DNA of 64,000 nt from Strix aluco (lineage: Eukaryota; Chordata; Aves; Strigiformes; Strigidae), in NCBI RefSeq assembly GCF_031877795.1, contig NC_133946.1, forward strand, positions 10,763,144-10,827,143, written 5' to 3'. Under the pieces are notes generated by a model. The model was given only the letters and a program-made list of their open reading frames with translations. It had not been told where the DNA came from and did no database searches. Positions 1 to 10,231 of the stretch are shown piece by piece. Position numbers and translations under genes: made by a program. Within the stretch, counting starts at the first letter, position 1, and the number at the start of each line of letters is the position of its first letter.

Positions 1-2
1 AC

Positions 3-356
3 CCCCGGGACCCCGCGTACAGCGCCTCGGCCATCCCAACTGAGAAAATCCAGGGGAAGGTCCTTTTTGTGGTGGGGGAGGCCGACCGCAGCTTGAACAG
101 CAAGCTCTTCGCCGAGCTGGCCATGGCACGGATGTCACCGGCGAGCTGTCGCCTCCTCTCCTACCCCGGGGCCGGCCACTTGATCGAACCCCCCAGCTCG
201 CCCCTCTGTAGCATCTCCAGCATCCGGGGAAGCCCCCGCCCACTGCTGTGGGGGGGGGAAGCCCAAGCCCACGCCAAAGCCCAGGAGCACTCGTGGCAAG
301 AGATCATCCAGTTCTTGGAGCTTCACCTGGGCCCTGCCGCCACCATGAAGCTGTGA
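3..356 (+). CDS. Acyl-CoA thioesterase / BAAT family, last exon (partial)
   Basis: This is the C-terminal end of an alpha/beta-hydrolase of the acyl-CoA thioesterase / bile acid-CoA:amino acid N-acyltransferase family, which hydrolyses or transfers acyl groups from CoA. The frame is open from the left edge to a TGA at 354-356, giving about 117 residues. Family signatures are IPTEKIQGKVLFVVGEADR (the D of GEADR aligns with the catalytic Asp), LLSYPGAGHLIEPP (the catalytic His), PLLWGGE, and QEHSWQEI near the end. The serine nucleophile elbow would lie upstream, outside the window. The protein ends in Met-Lys-Leu, not a standard peroxisomal PTS1 tripeptide, so a cytosolic or mitochondrial form is possible. 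The closest relatives are ACOT1/2/4-like proteins. I cannot tell which paralogue it is, so I give no symbol. Confidence 0.85.
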   Translation, partial: PRDPAYSASAIPTEKIQGKVLFVVGEADRSLNSKLFAELAMARMSPASCRLLSYPGAGHLIEPPSSPLCSISSIRGSPRPLLWGGEAQAHAKAQEHSWQEIIQFLELHLGPAATMKL

Positions 357-428
357 TGGCTGCGGGGTGCCGGGCGGGGGGAAAGGGGCTGAGGTTGCCC
401 CCCCTGCCTGGGCTTGTTGCCCCCCCTC

Positions 429-434
429 AATAAA
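429..434 (+). terminator. Polyadenylation signal of the thioesterase gene
   Basis: A canonical AATAAA lies 73 bases after the stop codon at 354-356. It gives a very short 3' UTR and marks the end of the gene. Confidence 0.8.
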
Positions 435-1665
435 GTGCACCCTGCCAGCCGGCACTGCCTGGTCCTGCCTGTACTCATGGGGCAACAGCACGTGGGAGGG
501 CCCTATATGTATATAGGTACATATATAGGCACAGCCACAGCTCAGGGCGTTGGGGGGATGTCACTAACCAAGGTGAAGGTTTTAGGGGGGGGCTACAGCC
601 AAACCCCCGCCTCTGCACATCCTTTCACCGTGAGTTTGGTGCTGTGAGGTGACGGGAGCTGCTGCGATCCCAGCGCCTGCGCTGAGCTGGGGGTGGGTTT
701 TTCCCCCCGGGAACGTTGAGGGTTTTAAAGCCCCCCCCCCCCCCCCAACCCCCAAAAACGCTGAGGCTGGCACCTGGGTTGGGGGTGGAGGGTGGCAAAC
801 GGGCATCCGGGCACGTTGGCACCCGGCACGTGCTGGGGCAGGGTGCAAGAGCCGGCCGTGACCGTCACACTGGTCACGATAAGAGTAATAAAGATAAGAC
901 CCAGAAGGAAAACTTCTTGCGGGGGGGGAGGTGGAGGAAACCGCCAAGTGCTGCACTCAGCAGCCACCCGAGGGGACCAAGGTCCTTCCTCCTCATCCCG
1001 GGGCGCCGGCAAAACTCGGCTCCACTTTTTTGTTGCGTGCCGGGATGTCGGGGGACGAGCATCCCCTGGCCCTGTGTCACAGACAGGGCAGCGGCCTTGA
1101 GTCTGTGTTTGCAGGAAGAGTTTCTCTCAAAAAAAAAAGAAAAAAGTTCTGGCCTCCACGGGACAAAGTGCGCTTTGAAAGACTTTTGGTTCCTCTGTGG
1201 CACTGCTGGTGGGGTAGAGCCGGGCGTGCCGCTGCCAGGACAGGGGCGGATTTGGGGACAACCACCCAATTCCGCAGCCCCCAGACCTCAGCAGGGCCGT
1301 GGTGCTCCCCCAGTCCCTCCCACAGGCACCCAGTCCCACCACTGTCCCCACCGGCTTGTGGCAAACCCCAAGGCTGCGTGGCAAGGTGGGCACACGCCAG
1401 CCCCCTCCTCCTGCCCAGATGGCTTGGTCCGGCTGGGCGTCGTGGCCGCTGCTGTCTCCGTTCCCCGTCTCTCCCACCGCGCGACAAAAAACTTTTCTTT
1501 GAACAGTTTTCGGTTCCTCTCTGGTCACCCTGGCACGGCCACGGGGGCAATGAGGTCGCTGGTGGCAGGGGAGCGAGGAGCCCTGGCCAGAGCTCATCCC
1601 CTCCCCTTGGCCACGGGGCTGGCACGGCCCCCCCAGTCATCTGATTCCCCCCCGCGTTGGCCGGG
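435..1665. other. Intergenic region and ZP1 upstream region
   Basis: No gene is supported here. The interval holds C- and G-homopolymers (for example near 731-747), an A-rich tract near 1129-1145, and an imperfect duplicated element at about 1160-1210 and 1480-1535. Both copies contain CTTTGAA followed by GGTTCCTCT and TGG. An imperfect oestrogen-response-like palindrome GGTCA-CCC-TGGCA lies at 1523-1535. The open frames that cross this interval have no family resemblance. Confidence 0.6.
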
Positions 1666-1672
1666 TATAAAT
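1666..1672 (+). promoter_or_regulatory. ZP1: TATA box of ZP1
   Basis: TATAAAT lies 58 bases upstream of the ZP1 start codon. That is a suitable distance for a transcription start near 1697 and a short 5' UTR. No other TATA box lies close to the gene. Confidence 0.8.
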
Positions 1673-1723
1673 CCACAGACCCCGGCGCTGACCCGTGCTC
1701 CGGCCTCACTCGCTGCCGCCGCC

Positions 1724-4700
1724 ATGGGACGGGGCTTCTCCTTCCTCCTGCTGCTTTTTCTCCTGCTCTCGGGGCCCAGAGCTGCCTTCTCACTCCTGCA
1801 ATATCGCTACGACTGCGGCAACCACGGCATGCAACTGCTGGCGTACCCCACTCACAGCCACACCGTCCGCTTCAAGGTCATGGGTGAGTGTGGGGGGCAG
1901 GCAGGCAGGTGCGAGCTCCCCCCCTCCCCCCCGATCTCTTTCAGGTGACAGATCACCCTGGGGTTACCCCAAACCCCAAGTGCATTGGGGTGCCGCTGCC
2001 CTGATGGGATGAGTTTTGGGTGCGGGGGCTGTTTTGGGGTGGGTGGGGGTGTTTCTGTGCACCTATCTCCCTGGGGAGCATCACAGCACCCAATTGTGCC
2101 ACCTCATTACCCCACCCCCTGTGCCCACGGTGTCCCCGCAGATGAGTTTGGCACCCGCTTTGACGTGGCCAACTGCTCCATCTGCCTCCACTGGCTCAAC
2201 ACCGGGGCAGACGGTGCCGTTATTTTCTCCTCTGGCTACGAGGGCTGCCACGTCCTGGTGAAGGTGAGGCTCTTGTCCCACCCGTGGTGACCCCCCCCAC
2301 CCCGGTGGGCTGGGGGTGACTGTCCCTCCTGCCCCACCACAGGATGACCACTACATCCTGAGGGTGCAGCTGGAGGAGATGCTGCTCAGTGGGGTCCTGG
2401 CTGCTTCCTACGAAGTCAATATGACCTGCCCGCAGCCCGGAGACTACGAGATCCTCACGGATGGCAACCGGGCCAGTCGAGGCAACAGCGTCCACCAGAC
2501 CCAGGCTGATGTCCTTGTCCCCCTGTCCCAGCCTGGCCTCCTGCACCACATCTCCCAGTCTGCCCTCACCATCTCAGGACCGCAACTCCCTCCCCAAGCC
2601 CACTCGGAGCCAGTTCACCCCGTGGCTCGGACCCAGCCGGTCCTGGTGCACCCTGGGCTTCAGCCCCAGCCTGGCCAGGCTCACCCTATCTCCCAACCCC
2701 AGCAGGGTTTAATTCACCGGGGGCTCCAGAGCCAAAACCAGCCTGGGCTAGTGCACCCTGGAGCTCAACACCAACCTGGGCTCCTTCGCCCAGGGGTTCA
2801 GAGTCAAAACCAACCTGGGCTCCTTCGCCCAGGGGTTCAGAGTCAAAACCAGCCTGGGCTAGTGCACCCTGGAGCTCAACACCAACCTGGGCTCCTTCGC
2901 CCGGGGCTTCAGAGCCAAAACCAACCTGGGCTCCTTCGCCCAGGGCTTCAGAGCCAAAACCAACCTGGGCTCCTTCGCCCAGGGCTTCAGAGCCAAAACC
3001 AACCTGGGCTCCTTCGCCCAGGGCTTCAGAGCCAAAACCAACCTGGGCTCCTTCGCCCAGGGCTTCAGAGCCAAAACCAACCTGGGCTCCTTCGCCCAGG
3101 GCTTCAGAGCCAAAACCAACCTGGGCTCCTTCGCCCAGGGGTTCAGAGTCAAAACCAGCCTGGGCTAGTGCACCCCGGAGCTCAACACCAACCTGGGCTC
3201 TTTCGCCCAGGGCTTCAGAGCCAAAACCAACCTGGGCTCCTTCGCCCAGGGCTTCAGAGCCAAAACCAACCTGGGCTCCTTCACCCAGGGCTTCAGAGCC
3301 AAAACCAACCTGGACTCCTTCGCCCAGGGTTTCAAAGCCAAAACCAGCCTGGGCTCCTTCGCCCAGGGCTTCAGAGCCAAAGCCAGCCCAGGCTGGTGCA
3401 CCCTGGAGCTCAGCCCCAACCAGGTCTTCTTCGTCCAGGCTTTGTGTCCCAGAACCAGCCTGGGCTGGTCTCCCACAACGCCCAGTCTGGTTTAATGCAT
3501 GCTGGTGCTCAGACTCAAGCAGGATTTGTACGTCCGGGAGCTCAGCCTCAAAACCAGCCAGGCTTAGCTCGCCCCAGCCTTCAGACCCACTCCCAGGCTG
3601 GGCTCCTCCGCCCTGGGCTCCAGAGCCAAGCTGGGCTGGTACATCCCAGCCATTCCCGACCAGCTTTAACACGCCCAGGACTCCAATCCCGACCAGGTTT
3701 AGTACGCCCTGGACTTCAGGCTCAGCCCCAGCTGGGTCTGGTGCATCCAGGCCTGCAACCCCAAGCCCAGCCTGGCTTGCTGCATCCTGGGCTTCAATCC
3801 CAGCCCAGCCTACTGCAATCCACGGCCCTTTTCTACTCCTCGGCGGGGGCAGGTAAGCCAATGGAACTCACAGCTGTGATGGGATGCTCAGGGCGGGCAG
3901 GAGGATGTTTTGGCAGGGGGATGCTTGGGGGGGGCAGGTCAGGGGGATGCTCTCAGGGCAGTGTCCCCTCTGTGTCACCCCCAGGCACCCAGTTGACACG
4001 AGAGCAGTGCCAGGTGGCTGTAGGGAGGATTCCCTGCATGGCCCCGCAGGGCCAGGAGGCCTGCCTGCAAGCGGGCTGCTGCTACGATGACATGGACCGC
4101 GTGGCCCCCTGTTACTACGGCAACACCGGTAGGATGCTTAGTGGGGTGCTCTGGGGACACCTCCATTGCCAGCTGCCTCTGCTAGGGTGAAAAAGGGGGG
4201 ATTTAGGGTCCCCATTGGGCTGATAGATGGGTCCCTCGTGCCGCAGCCACCGTGCAGTGTCTGTTGGACGGGCACTTTGTGCTGGTGGTACCGCGGGGCA
4301 TCGTCACCCAGCCCTACAACCTGGACAGCGTGCGCCTCGCCAGCAGCCAGGCTGGCTGTGAGCCCCTCAGGGTAACAGAAACCTTCGTCATGTTCCACTT
4401 CCCTGTCACGCAGTGCGGCACCACCGTCCAGGTAAGGGATGGGACCCCCCACCACCACCCCAAAAGTTGCTCAGAGCTGCTGTGGGGACCCTGACACCGT
4501 GTGTGCGGCCACCCCAAGGTGATCGAGGACCGGCTGATCTATGACAACCAGCTGATCTCCACCATCGATGTCCAAGGGTCCCCCCGTGGCTCCGTCACAC
4601 GAGACAGCGTCTACATGTAAGGGGAGGGTGGGCAAAGCCCGGCAGAGAGCCGGGACCCCCCCTCAGCAAAGCCCATCTAGATCCACCCCCCTCGCCAGGC

Positions 4701-5791
4701 TCCTGTGGTGCTCACCCCTGTCCTCGGGCTGGGGGAGCTGATGCCGTGGGGGGGTGTGTGGGGGAATCCAGATCTGATCTGCTTCCCCACCACACCCCTT
4801 CCCCAGCCTCCAGGCTCGCTGCATCTACAACGCCAGCGACCTCTTGCCACTTCGCATGGAGGTGGCCGTGCCCCCCACAGCCACCCCCTTGGCCATGCCG
4901 GGGCCACTGGAGCTCCAACTGCGTATTGCCACTGGTGAGCAGCCCATCCGCCAGCGCCCCCAACTTCACTCCAAAACTTGCTCAGCCTCTCACCCTTCCT
5001 GCAGATGAAAGCTACAGCTCCTACCACCTCGAGGGTGACCACCCCCTGGTGAAGGTGCTGCGGGACCCCATCTACGTGGAGGTTCGGCTCCTACAGAAAA
5101 CGGACCCCAATTTGGTGCTGGTCCTGCACCACTGCTGGGCCTCCCCCAGCACCGAGGCCACAGCCGAGCCCCAGTGGCCCATCCTGGTGGACGGGTGAGC
5201 ATTGTGGCAGGGGGGACTGGGGACAGGAGGATGAAAAGGGGGTGTCACCCACACCACCCCTTTCGCATGCCCAGGTGCCCCTTCACAGGGGACAACTACA
5301 GGACCCAGCTCGTGCCCGTGGGACCAGCCTCGCCACAGCTGCCGTTCCCGAGCCACTACCAGCGCTTCGTAATCTCCACCTTCACCTTTGTGGAGCTGCC
5401 CTCCATGGCAGTGCTGGAGGGAGAGGTGAAGGAGAGGAGGGGTGGGAATTCAGCAGCCGAGACCCCCCCCCAGCACCATCAATTTCTGACGCTGGCCCAC
5501 CTGTGGCTTCTAGGTTTACATTTCCTGCAGCGCTTCCGTATGCCACCTCGCCCAGCCCGAGCCCTGCCGGCCCTCCTGCCAGCTGGAAGTGCCCTCACGT
5601 AAATCAGGGGGGGCGGGGGGGCACGGATTTAGGGGAGGGGACATCTCCAGCTTTCTCAAACCAACGCCCCGTCCCCCTCCCCAGGAGCGCGTCGGTCTCC
5701 GACGGACAGAAGGACAGGTGAAACCATGGGCACTGTCACCTCCCAGGGCCATATCATCTTCCCGAAGGTCCCCAAGCTGCGGCGAGGCTGA
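1724..5791 (+). CDS. ZP1: Zona pellucida sperm-binding protein 1 (egg coat glycoprotein)
   Basis: ZP1 is a component of the avian perivitelline layer and is made in the liver in chicken. The coding exons I read are 1724-1883, 2142-2263, 2343-3852, 3985-4128, 4247-4431, 4519-4616, 4807-4934, 5005-5194, 5275-5425, 5514-5598 and 5685-5791. All have GT-AG borders and consistent phases, and they total 959 codons plus stop, close to the chicken protein. Order of parts: signal peptide (GFSFLLLLFLLLSG); N-terminal ZP-N-like region with CSICLHW; a long Pro/Gln repeat region in exon 3; a six-cysteine trefoil (P-type) domain starting EQCQVAVGRIPC; and a ZP module across exons 5-10. A furin-type site RARR/S falls on the exon 10-11 junction, followed by a hydrophobic patch (TVTSQGHIIF). 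The frame then stops after KLRRG with no membrane segment. Confidence 0.95.
2710..3480 (+). repeat. ZP1: 39-bp coding minisatellite inside ZP1 exon 3
   Basis: Tandem 39-bp units encode a 13-residue unit of the type LLRPGLQSQNQPG. About 14 such units are present, with interspersed 33-bp units (LVHPGAQHQPG) that create a higher-order pattern. Central units from about 2890 to 3130 are almost identical at the DNA level, which points to recent unequal exchange or slippage. Both unit lengths are multiples of three, so copy-number change keeps the frame. More degenerate copies continue downstream to about 3830. Confidence 0.93.
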
Positions 5792-5932
5792 GCCCGAAGG
5801 CGCTGGGTGCGTGTCTGTCGCCCCCCCCACTCCCTAACCTGCCCCTTCAGCCCGGCTCTAACTCACTCTCCTCCTCCTCTTCCTCCTGCGCAGCTCCTGC
5901 CTCCAGACAGACATCTCCGGGCAAGCTGGAAA

Positions 5933-5938
5933 AATAAA
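5933..5938 (+). terminator. ZP1: Polyadenylation signal of ZP1
   Basis: AATAAA lies 142 bases after the ZP1 stop codon. The opposing PRPF19 signal lies 240 bases further right, so the two genes end tail to tail. Confidence 0.75.
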
Positions 5939-6176
5939 CAAGTGCTATGGCTCAAGCTGCGGTGCTGGTTTGTTGCTGGGGGAACAGGAGGAAAGAGGAG
6001 GGGCCCCTGTCCCCGTCCCAGAGCTGGTAGCATCCATTGTCCCAGCTCCCCCCTCAGCCCGGCTGGCTGCCCCCCACCATCCCAGCCCACCCTTCTGCCT
6101 GCTCTGGAAGAGCCTCCTCTCCCATTCACAGGAGCCTTCCTTTCCCCCACAACGACACCACTACAGTGAATAGTTT

Positions 6177-6182
6177 TTTATT
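6177..6182 (-). terminator. PRPF19: Polyadenylation signal of PRPF19
   Basis: The plus strand reads TTTATT here, which is AATAAA on the minus strand. It lies about 380 bases beyond the PRPF19 stop codon (6559-6561). The span 6183-6558 is the inferred 3' UTR. Confidence 0.7.
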
Positions 6183-6558
6183 TCCATACTGAAACTAGAT
6201 AACTGCTTACAAAATCTGCACAGTCCTCCCCTCCCTCCTTCCACACATCCCGGCCGCAAACATCCACCAGCGCCGGGATTGGAGCTTTTTGTTGCATCAG
6301 TTACAATCACAAAACAAAATCTAAAGCCAGAAAAGACACACACGAAAACTGGAAAAGGAAAAAACTAAAACAACAAATCTGTGAAGCATGGGGAAGGCAA
6401 CATCCAACTTTCCCTCTGCCAACAGCTACAGCAGGGGAGCCCAGGGAAGTAACGAACCACTTGCCACCCTCCCCTCCCCCCGCCCCCCAGTAATCCCCTC
6501 CCACCCTCCCACCCCAAACCCCAGCATGGCAGCAAGGCCCCCAGCCCCATGTCCGGGG

Positions 6559-9500
6559 CTACAGGCTATAGAACTTCAGGCTCCGGTCCATGCCCGTTGA
6601 GGCAATGAACTTGGCGTGGTGGCCAAAAGCCACTCCTGTGGTGAGGCCGCTGTGCTCTGGGGAGGGAAGAGAACCCGTGGTTACGGCACTGAGCGGAGTT
6701 AACCCCCACCCAGTGGGGCAGAACCCGGCCATCTCCGTGCCGAGGAAGCCGAGAGCTAGGGCTGGGCAGTCACGGAGGGGTCTCGGCCCAGACAGAGGTG
6801 CTGATGGGATGGGGTAGCGCTTTGCACCCCACAGCTCACGCTGCAGATCTAAGGGAGCAATTCCTCACCCCAGGAGGGGACCTAGACAGCTCCCCGCTCC
6901 CGCCTCGGCCCTCCCCCAGCCCCCCCCAGCCCCAGCCCCAGCCCCTCACCTGTGAAGTGGAGGATTTCCGTCCACTGCTTGCAGATGTAGATCTGGACGT
7001 CGGTCCCGCCCAGGGCCAAGTACGTGCCACTCTGGTCAAAGATGAGCGACTTGACCTGCAGAGGAGAAGGGGAATGAGGCTTCAAACCAGGCCCAGGAAG
7101 CTCCAAATGGCTTCTCGGGGAGCAGCACAGAATCCCAGAATCATCTAGGCTGGAAAAGCCCTTGAAGATCATCCAGTCCAACCATGAACCTCACCCTGAC
7201 CGTTCTCAACTCCACCAGATCCCTCAGCGCTGGGTCAACCCCACTCTTCAACCCCTCCAGGGATGGGGACTCCACCCCTGCCCTGGGCAGCCCATTCCAA
7301 CGCCCAACAACCCCTTCTGCAAAGAAATACTTCCTAAGAGCCAGTCTGACCCTGCCCTGGCGCAGCTTGAGGCCATTCCCTCTTGTCCTGTCGCTTGTTC
7401 CTTGGGTCAAGAGACTCATCCCCCCTCTCTGCACCCTCCTTTCAGGGAGTTGTAGAGGGCCATGAGGTCTCCCCTCAGCCTCCTCTTCTCCAGACTAAAC
7501 CCCCCCAGTTCCCTCAGCCGCTCCCCATCAGACCTGTGCTCCAGACCCTGCACCAGCTCCGTTGCCCTTCTCTGGACACGCTCGAGCCATTCCATGGCCT
7601 TTTTGGAGTGAGGGGCCCAAAACTGAACCCAGTTATCGAGGGGCGGCCTCACCAGTGCCGAGTACAGGGGTAAGATCCCTTCCCTGTCCCTGCTGGCCAC
7701 GCTATTGCTGATACAAGCCAGGATACCAGTGGCCTTCTTGGCCACCTGGGCACACTGCTGGCTCCTGTTCAGCCGGCTGGCAATCAACCCCCCCAGGTCC
7801 CTCTCTGACTGGCAGCTCTCCAGCCACTCCTCCCCAGGCCTGTAGCGCTGCTGGGGGTTGTTGTGGCCCAAGGGCAGAACCCGGCATTTGGCCTTAGTGA
7901 AACTCCCCCAGTTGCCCTCAGCCCATCGCTCCAGCCTGTCCAGGTCTCTCTGCAGAGCCTCCCTGCCCTTGAGCACATCAACACTCCCACCCAACTGGGG
8001 TGTTGTCTGCAAAACTGACTGAGGTGCACTTGATCCCCTCGTCTAGATCATCAATAAAGATCCATATCAATAAAGCACCTCCACGTCGGGCTCCCCCAAA
8101 GCAGAGGGAGTGCAGCGGGGAGCAGGCCTGGATGGTGGGTGCTGGAGAGGAGCCACCCAGCCCACCCATCAGGGAGAAAATGGACAATCACACACCTCAA
8201 AGTTATTGTCCAGTTGCAACGTCTTGAAGTTCTTGAGTTTACGCAAGTCCAGAGCTTGACAGAGGAGTCGTCCGCTGCCGTGCCAGGTAGTAGCCGTTCT
8301 CGGAGAAGGCGATGCTGGTGATGGGCCTGAGTGCCCTGGGAAGTTGGCCACGTTGGTGCGTTCCTGGGATAAGGGAGTTAGAGACAGGCTGCTGGCGGGG
8401 AACCGCAACACCCTCACAGTCGGGAGCTCAGAGAGCTGCTCCTTGCAACCGCAGCTCAGCTCTGCATCATCATTCTGCTTCAGAGTTAAAACGCAGTGGG
8501 CGGCAGACGGAGACCGCGCTGCTTCCGCGCCGCTCTTTGTTGCCCGAACTACAGCTCGACAGGCCAATGTGGGCTGTAGAGGTGACCTGCCAACAGCCAG
8601 AGCTGCGCATGTTGCTACACACAGGGTTGTGCTGACAAATTCACAGCTGTGGGTCCGAGCAAGGCCCCGGCACATCAGCACAGACTCAGCCCACAGCAGA
8701 GCCCGGCTACCCCCGCCCTGCTCCCCACCGATTCTCCTGGGGACACAACAAAGACCTTTTTGTCACAAGACAACCCCCAATTGCCAGCTACGGCGCCAGA
8801 AGCGGCCGCTCTTGAGCTGAAGCTTTGTATTTTTGAAGAAAAACCTCAGAGGGGATTCCCCAAAGCTCCGCAGGCTCCAGCAGACATTGCGCCTCGGAGC
8901 GAACACGTTGCTGGGCCCCAAACCAAGCACACCCCCAGCAGCCTGTCCCTCCCTGAACCCCCAACACCAGCCCCTACCTTCAGATCCCAGATCTTGATCT
9001 GAGAATCCATCGTCCCTGTTCCAAAATAAGCCCGTCCGGGTGGAACTGTGCGCAGGTGAGAGCTGCAAAGACACAGGAGAGATTCAGAAGGTTGGGGGAG
9101 ACTTTTTAACTTTGTCAGCACGCCCCCTCCCGCGTCTTGTGAGCTCCAAGAGCCCAGGATCACAGGCAGAAAAATTCCTTCTCCACAGGCTGCAACTAGC
9201 CGCCCTGGGGTGGGGATTCTCAGCTTACCACAGCCAGAGCTCTCATCTGTCACCTTAGTGAGGACACGGCCTGTCTGGATATCCGAGAAAGCCCCAGTAC
9301 TGGAAGAGAGAACAAGCGTGTTGAGTTCAGAGAGAAGAGAAGCAGGAGGGGTGGTTTGTAGCCTGGGGCTGGGTCTCACCTGGTCATCAGAGGAGCTGAG
9401 GAGATAATCGCCCGTCGCGTGGAGGCTCAGCCCCTGTCACGGAGCCCTCGTGGGCACGGACGACCTGCACGCATGAGGCGTTGGGCACAGACCAGATCCG

Positions 9501-9824
9501 GATAGTAGCATCAGGAGAAGCTGAGAACACCAAATCCTAGACAGGGACGAGGCAGGGGAAGTTACCATTGAAAAAAACTTTGCTTCTTCATCATCCAGAG
9601 CTCCCCACAAGCAAGAACTGGCCCCACCGGAACAGAGCACCAGAAAAGGGCCCAGAAAGCCAGTCTGGGGCAGCCTGGCTATGAGGAAAGAGGCTGAATG
9701 TGGGTCTGAGCGCACCTGAGACGGGTGGAAAACGACACTGTAAACCTCTTGGAGTGTCCCTTGAGTGTTGCCAGGATCTGCTCTGAGCTCTTGTCAAAGA
9801 CAATGACATTTTTATCAGCCCCGC
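6559..9824 (-). CDS. PRPF19: Pre-mRNA-processing factor 19, WD40 half (5' half lost in gap)
   Basis: PRPF19 is a nuclear U-box ubiquitin ligase and the scaffold of the Prp19/NineTeen complex in spliceosome activation. Seven exons of the C-terminal WD40 propeller are visible on the minus strand, in 5' to 3' order: 9716-9824 ([20 protein letters not shown]), 9380-9536 ([20 protein letters not shown]), 9229-9299, 8978-9062 ([15 protein letters not shown]), 8196-8363 ([14 protein letters not shown]), 6950-7055 ([19 protein letters not shown]) and 6559-6656 ([16 protein letters not shown], stop). The five exons right of 8196 carry single-base gains or losses, mostly in short homopolymers. Examples are about 8264-8335, where three single bases are missing, and runs near 9027, 9296, 9435 and 9740. 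The two exons left of 7060 are intact. The indels stop at the adjacent gap, so I infer sequence error, not decay. The U-box and coiled-coil exons are absent. Two CR1 copies sit in its introns. Confidence 0.92.
7126..8088 (-). mobile_element. CR1 LINE copy 1, 5'-truncated, in a PRPF19 intron
   Basis: This is the longest copy in the window, about 960 bp, in minus orientation. Its 3' end is the usual CR1 tail (GATTCTGGGATTCTGTG read on the minus strand). Upstream it keeps the C-terminal part of ORF2: [10 protein letters not shown], then [53 protein letters not shown] and [16 protein letters not shown]. The reverse-transcriptase core and ORF1 are missing. Confidence 0.93.
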
Positions 9825-9920
9825 CTGGAAAACGAAGCAGGGAGCGGTGAGAGATGGGAGCCTGCGGCACCAAGTCCAAGTCCACCCACTTTTCCTGTGG
9901 GACCACCGTCCTGAGGAGCT

Positions 9921-10231
9921 CACAGAATCCCAGAATCATCAAGGTTGGAAAAGCCCTTGAAGATCATCCAGTCCAACCATGAACCTCACCCTGACCGTTC
10001 TCAACACTCCACCAGATCCCTCAGCGCTGGGTCAACCCCACTCTTCAACCCCTCCAGGATGGGGACTCCACCCTGCCCTGGCAGCCCATTCCAACGCCCA
10101 ACAACCCCTTCTGCAAAGAAATACTTCCTAAGAGCAGTCTGACCCTGCCCTGGCGCAGCTTGAGGCCATTCCCTCTTGTCCTGTCGCTTGTTCCTTGGTT
10201 CAAGAGACTCATCCCCCTCTCTGCACCCTCA
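9921..10231 (-). mobile_element. CR1 LINE copy 2, cut by the assembly gap
   Basis: This is the same young CR1 family in minus orientation. It begins with the 3' tail at 9921 and runs into the N block. Compared with the other copies it has several one-base losses in runs of G and C and a two-base gain in its first 120 bases. These parallel the indels in the neighbouring PRPF19 exons. Confidence 0.9.

Noticed and set aside
868-890. GTGACCGTCACACTGGTCAC as an oestrogen-response element
   Set aside because: The half sites point outward with a wide spacer, which is not the inverted-repeat-3 arrangement. It lies about 800 bases from the TATA box.
716-1948. A 410-codon plus-strand frame running into ZP1 exon 1
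   Set aside because: It has no homology before the ZP1 signal peptide, crosses the TATA box and promoter, and continues into intron 1. Only 1724-1883 is coding.
2710-3480. Regular direct repeats that could recall a CRISPR array
   Set aside because: There are no spacers; the units are contiguous, in frame and translated as part of ZP1 in a vertebrate genome.
2686-3861. A 391-codon open frame on the minus strand opposite ZP1 exon 3
   Set aside because: It is the mirror of the 39-bp coding repeat: a unit length divisible by three opens several frames at once. It has no domain and lies over confirmed ZP1 coding sequence.
9825-9920. A further PRPF19 exon in the frame that reads [17 protein letters not shown]
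   Set aside because: It does not resemble the PRPF19 sequence expected before GGADKN, and a good acceptor separates it from the exon at 9824. I take it as intron.
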